Below are positions 14,201 through 16,101 of a DNA stretch of 16,101 nucleotides, in pieces. The DNA is from an uncultured Caulobacteraceae bacterium. GTDB taxonomy: Bacteria > Pseudomonadota > Alphaproteobacteria > Caulobacterales > Caulobacteraceae. The DNA lies in the NCBI GenBank assembly GCA_946482375.1, contig CAMLRH010000026.1, positions 1 to 16,101 on the forward strand, written 5' to 3'. Each line of letters starts with the position of its first letter. Within the stretch, counting starts at the first letter, position 1. The notes below the pieces were generated by a model that saw only the letters and a program-made list of their open reading frames with translations, did no database searches and had not been told where the DNA came from. The translations under genes were made by a program, and so were the position numbers.

Positions 14201-14567
14201 CGACGGTCCCGTCAGCGCCGTCCCCCGCGGCGCTTCCGGACTGGGGGTCGGCGTCGGCCCTTACGACGAGGAAGGTGCCCCCCTGGCGGCGCCAGGATAG
14301 GCCCGTGCCGGCGAGGATGCTGCTCAGCGCGTCGGCGACCTCCACCTGGCCGGAGACGCCTTGCGAATTCTTCGACTGGGCGAGATCCGTGGTGAACAGC
14401 ACCGACTGGCGGCTTTGCACGCTGAATTCGTTCAGCGCCGAGGCCAGGGGTTGCGGCGCGATGTTGAATTCCGTGTCCTGCGCCGCCGCGGCGTTCGCGT
14501 GCATCATGGCCACGGCGGCCGCGCCGCCCAGCAGCCACGCCTGATAATTCCTGCCCCTGTAAGTCAT
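10188..14567 (-). CDS. STN-type TonB-dependent receptor/transducer with C-terminal second-barrel extension (copy 2)
   Basis: The 1459-residue outer-membrane transducer is paralogous to the receptor at 3793-8052. ATG 14567 follows GGGGGAG with a 3-nt gap, the same spacing style as copy 1. A signal peptide (about 1-29, cleaved after ANAAAA) leads into an STN domain (about 34-102), a TonB box near 122-129 (VDTLVVTA) and a plug with VEVLRGPQGTLYGRNATAG (about 224-242). The barrel ends in YGLRVTKTW at about 1096, and a 363-residue outer-membrane-like extension follows (10188-11279). Plug sequence is nearly identical to copy 1, but STN and many loops differ, so ligand or partner specificity probably differs too. 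Cys pairs in presumed surface loops are conserved. The substrate is unknown, and no TonB, ExbB or ExbD gene is in the window. Confidence 0.95.
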   Translation of the reverse strand: MTYRGRNYQAWLLGGAAAVAMMHANAAAAQDTEFNIAPQPLASALNEFSVQSRQSVLFTTDLAQSKNSQGVSGQVEVADALSSILAGTGLSWRRQGGTFLVVRADADPQSGSAAGDGADGTVDTLVVTAQKREEDIQDVPIAISAFTQEDLTRQQIAGGPDLITQVPNMTFTKTNFSSYSVQLRGIGTQAISATTDPAVAVAFNNTPFIRNRFFEQEFYDLQRVEVLRGPQGTLYGRNATAGVVNIISAKPKFNFEARASADVSNFNSSRIEGMVNIPLVEDMVALRLAGAWTKRDGYATNELTGNPIDGRDLWSTRVSLRVTPSDRIDANLIWEHFEENDDRLRSGKQLCKSDEVTDVGGIAVEHDTLWMNTGNNGQRSGVQAQLSQGCARESLYSPDVFQTPNGSMLPYYLPLDAVGLPAALNDPYYQNVQSHDLRVIESAINPKYWAESDIGELQVSVDITDSLTLASETAYAADTVYSLQDFNRFNTAPGAWSNFANAIARGVLRTDMGDYPTFCDPQLGCSDRLIAVDISTAEATQFSQELRLSSDFDGKFNFSLGANFLRADSEDKYYVFINSLSLIAAINGGAEGFFDTTTPYVQGVTDNTDCLINGYAPGNPNSVYAVVGCAYMDPNPIESVNDQGHNYFLSRNPYKLISYAVFGEAYYQITDNLKLTGGLRWTVDKKEAPRIPTWVLANQTVGYPVAEVIEQEWREPTGRLTVDWKPDLSFTDETMIYGSYAHGYKAGGANPPGFVRVFYVDSLVATSASEASATRPKTFDPEFVDAFEVGTKNTLADGRVTLNLAAFYYDYKDYQISEIVDRSAFNRNFDATVWGVELEADWRPLENLRFGFKAGYQKTRIADGEEAIDLMDRTAGDPDWHILRPFPTYASSCILPTQMFARASTVDGQVYTVGNLGGGGPTGCELAYSMNLDPVTEQPYDSSTNITNQGFSVSDPYLGFNPETAPNGGEGIAKPLGGNELPNAPNWTLTGTIDYTIPLPNEWLATLHTDLHWQSESWWRVFNDHEFSRLDDYFTANIAAIFTNEEHGWNVMAYVKNVTDETAITGAFLNSDDTGLTTNVFLTEPRLYGLRVTKTWDGGPLLGSFGARREGPYPFTVELSGQIQRHDAPNAIIQPSFGDEFGGPLAVFDDAQNDDLDWGDGRSVKLTWQPSAGAWMLSASVWRGKTNGLSAPVGVLPTEPVCYIGPIDAPQCNPVDPHPILAGYVRFIKDNRADTRVFDREDDTVVEVSIGRDLAFGGLSQSTVSVGLRHARLESQTDAELKGVPDWTVEPEFLFKPVAGSRTLYDSLYKADREFEGVGPTVEWEASLPLLRFDGGVVNLDWSASAGVLFGQQEARIEGQERGRYSEYGALEIVLLDFVPTPTEVVLPAFTPVSRAKDVTVPTAGASLGLSYQVGGFKAGAGYRWERYFDAMDGGFTEHEDADRTMDGPYFKLSVGFGG

Positions 14568-14614
14568 CGTCTCCCCCTTCTGGTCGGAAGACTTGTCGCC
14601 TTCCCTACCCCGCT

Positions 14615-14640
14615 AGAGGGGGGTCTTGCGTGAAAACCCC
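14615..14640 (-). promoter_or_regulatory. Candidate ECF-dependent promoter/inverted repeat upstream of receptor 2
   Basis: On the minus strand GGGGTTTT (complement of 14633-14640) is followed after 14 nt by CTCT. GGGGT and ACCCC (complements of 14636-14640 and 14620-14624) form a 5-bp inverted repeat with an 11-nt centre. It starts 53 nt upstream of the receptor ATG, close to the 57 nt seen for copy 1. This is a likely target for the module's sigma factor, but the promoter elements are not proven. Confidence 0.4.
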
Positions 14641-14666
14641 AGATGCTCGGCCACTGAAATATTCGG

Positions 14667-15668
14667 TCACGGCGCGGCCAGTTCTATGCGGTCTCTCGTC
14701 TCATGCTCGACGCGCGCGAGGCCGTAGCCTTCGACGGCGCGAACGAAGCCTTCGACATCGCCGGCGTCGAAGCTGCCGCTGATGACGGCGCGTCCGACGG
14801 ACGGGTCCTGGATGATCACCTTCTTTTCAGAGCGGCGGTTCAGTTCCTCGGCTACCTGGGCCAGCGACTTGCCGGCGAAGACGAGCTGGCCGGCGGCCCA
14901 GCTGACCTCTTGGCTGGCGTCGACCTTGGCCACGCGCCAGGAGCCGTTGTCCGGCGCCACCAGCTGCGAGCCGGGCGTCATTTCCGTGGATTGCGATCCG
15001 CGGCCGGCCAGCGGCGCGGCGGCAACGGGCGCGTCGACCTTTACCTTGCCTTCGAGCAAGGTGACCTGGACCCCGCCCCGCTCCAGGCTGACGTCGAAGG
15101 CGGTGCCGATGGCCGTGACCGTCTTGTCGCGCGCGGACACGACAAAGGGTCGTCCAGGGTCCTTCGCCACGCGGAAGAAGGCGCGGCCCCTGACCAGCTC
15201 GAGACTGCGCCGGTCGGCGGTCTCGCGGGCGCGCAGCACCGTGTCGGCGTCGAGCGTCACCTTGGAGCCGTCCGGCAGGCGGATGGTCGAGGTCTGACCG
15301 GGGCTGGTCGAGAAGGTGCGGGGCCCGAGCGCCAGCATGTCCGGCCGTCCCGTCACGAAGGCGGTCATCACCACCAGCGCGGCCACCGTGGCGGCGATCG
15401 CGCCGCCCGCCGCCACCAGCCGCCGGCGCGGCCGCTCGACCTTCAGCGCTTCCTCGCGGATGGCCAGCACCGCAGGGTCGCTGCGGATGGCGTCGGACGC
15501 CGCCCACATCAATTCGACGGAATCGAGCGCGGCGTGGTGCGCCGGGTCCTCGGCCAGCCACGCCTCCAGCGCCCGCGCCTCGGCCACGGTCATCTGGCCG
15601 GACCGCTTGCGGGCGAACCAGTCGGAGGCTGTGCGCCGCACGTCGTCGGGTTGAGGGGGCTGCGTCAT
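14667..15668 (-). CDS. FecR-type anti-sigma factor/signal transducer (copy 2)
   Basis: The 333-residue inner-membrane regulator has the standard FecR plan. A cytosolic DUF4880-type domain has ASDWFARKRSG (14-24) and LEAWLAEDPAHHAALD (34-49). A membrane segment at about 84-106 is preceded by the Arg run PRRRL (80-84), compatible with Tat insertion. The periplasmic core (about 119-212) contains STIRLPDGSKVTLDAD and the canonical GTAFDV (188-193). The C-terminal STN-like domain is at about 265-331 (VAEELNRRSEKKVIIQD). The start overlaps the sigma-factor stop by ATGA and is preceded by GGAGGAG, so translation is coupled. The 99-nt gap to the receptor almost equals that in the other module. It is closer to typical FecR than copy 1 and differs from it over most of its length. 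Confidence 0.95.
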   Translation of the reverse strand: MTQPPQPDDVRRTASDWFARKRSGQMTVAEARALEAWLAEDPAHHAALDSVELMWAASDAIRSDPAVLAIREEALKVERPRRRLVAAGGAIAATVAALVVMTAFVTGRPDMLALGPRTFSTSPGQTSTIRLPDGSKVTLDADTVLRARETADRRSLELVRGRAFFRVAKDPGRPFVVSARDKTVTAIGTAFDVSLERGGVQVTLLEGKVKVDAPVAAAPLAGRGSQSTEMTPGSQLVAPDNGSWRVAKVDASQEVSWAAGQLVFAGKSLAQVAEELNRRSEKKVIIQDPSVGRAVISGSFDAGDVEGFVRAVEGYGLARVEHETRDRIELAAP

Positions 15669-16101
15669 GCCCGCTCCTCCATCGCCGCCGTCAGCCGCTC
15701 GGACGCGCGGGAAATCAGCTGCTCTATGGCGCTGACCGAAACGCCCATGCGCACGGCGATGGCGGCGTAGGTCATCTCCTCGAACCGGTGCAGGGTGAAG
15801 GCCTGGCGGGCGCGGGGCGGCAGGCCTTGCAGCGCGACGACCAGCCGGTCCAGCGCCTCGCGCCCCAGCAGCCGCCGCTCGGGCGACAGCTCGTCGGCCA
15901 GCGAGAAGCTCTCGGGAATGGGTTCGCCGGCCGCCCGCGCCGGACGCTTGCTGAGCACCCCCGCGGCGACCCGGAACAGATAGCCCTGCACATTGCCGAT
16001 CGGGCTCTGGTCGACCCGCCGGTGCATGGCCAGGAAGACCTCCTGCACCAGGTCGTCGGCCTCGGCGGCGTCGGCGCGGCGCTGGAAATAGCGGCGCAGG
16101 C
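15665..16101 (-). CDS. FecI-like ECF sigma factor (copy 2), 5' end outside window
   Basis: About 145 C-terminal residues of an ECF sigma factor are visible, and the frame is still open at the right edge, so the start lies beyond the window. The first visible residues, RRYFQRRADAAEADDLVQEV, are the sigma-2 core-binding region; a GTG inside it could be mistaken for a start. The sigma-4 region follows, with LQGLPPRARQAFTLHRFEEM and the helix-turn-helix TYAAIAVRMGVSVSAIEQLI. The stop overlaps the FecR start by 4 nt. It is clearly different in sequence from the sigma factor at 9066-9644, which suggests separate promoter specificity or at least separate anti-sigma partners. Confidence 0.93.
   Translation of the reverse strand, partial: LRRYFQRRADAAEADDLVQEVFLAMHRRVDQSPIGNVQGYLFRVAAGVLSKRPARAAGEPIPESFSLADELSPERRLLGREALDRLVVALQGLPPRARQAFTLHRFEEMTYAAIAVRMGVSVSAIEQLISRASERLTAAMEERA

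Noticed and set aside
1..16101. tRNA, rRNA, CRISPR array, transposase or phage genes
   Set aside because: I looked for regular spaced repeats, transposase motifs and structural RNA signatures and saw none.

Overview
The window is high-GC DNA with GC-rich codon use, long antisense open frames and several translationally coupled genes. Family content suggests an alphaproteobacterium of the Caulobacterales/Sphingomonadales kind: large STN-type TonB-dependent receptors, FecI/FecR surface-signalling genes, acyl-CoA dehydrogenase pairs, and a GGGGAGGG-type palindromic repeat. The genus cannot be fixed from the sequence. All genes run on the minus strand except the first.

Region 1 (1-3593) is catabolic. 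The 3' part of a fumarylacetoacetate hydrolase (FAH)-family gene on the plus strand converges on a minus-strand cluster: a TesB-like double-hotdog acyl-CoA thioesterase, a 384-residue acyl-CoA dehydrogenase and a 314-residue acyl-CoA dehydrogenase. The two dehydrogenases overlap by ATGA. Their active-site motifs are complementary: the large one keeps a catalytic-Glu candidate and the substrate-domain signature, and the small one keeps the FAD-binding ERKQFG motif. They are therefore probably one hetero-oligomeric enzyme, of the type used on steroid-like or other bulky CoA esters.

Region 2 (3681-9644) and region 3 (10119-16101) are two tandem copies of one module, each read as ECF sigma factor -> FecR-type anti-sigma/transducer -> giant STN-containing TonB-dependent receptor -> rho-independent terminator. 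The inferred circuit is substrate binding at the outer-membrane receptor, STN contact with the periplasmic C-terminus of FecR, sigma release, and transcription of the receptor. Both FecR-receptor gaps are about 100 nt and hold a similar G-run/C-run inverted repeat that may be the sigma-dependent promoter. The copies have diverged unevenly. TonB box, plug and terminator block are nearly identical, while STN domains, FecR proteins, sigma factors and surface loops differ, so the two modules probably sense different ligands.

The most unusual point is receptor size (1419 and 1459 residues). After a normal receptor C-terminus (GLRVTK-A/T-W), each continues for about 360 residues of beta-rich, outer-membrane-protein-like sequence that is conserved between the copies and resembles MOMP/Lpg1974-type porins. 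Each receptor thus looks like two outer-membrane barrels in one chain.

The 543-nt gap 9645-10187 holds the second receptor's terminator, a 107-bp palindromic repeat and the presumed sigma promoter region. I saw no RNA genes, CRISPR arrays or insertion sequences.
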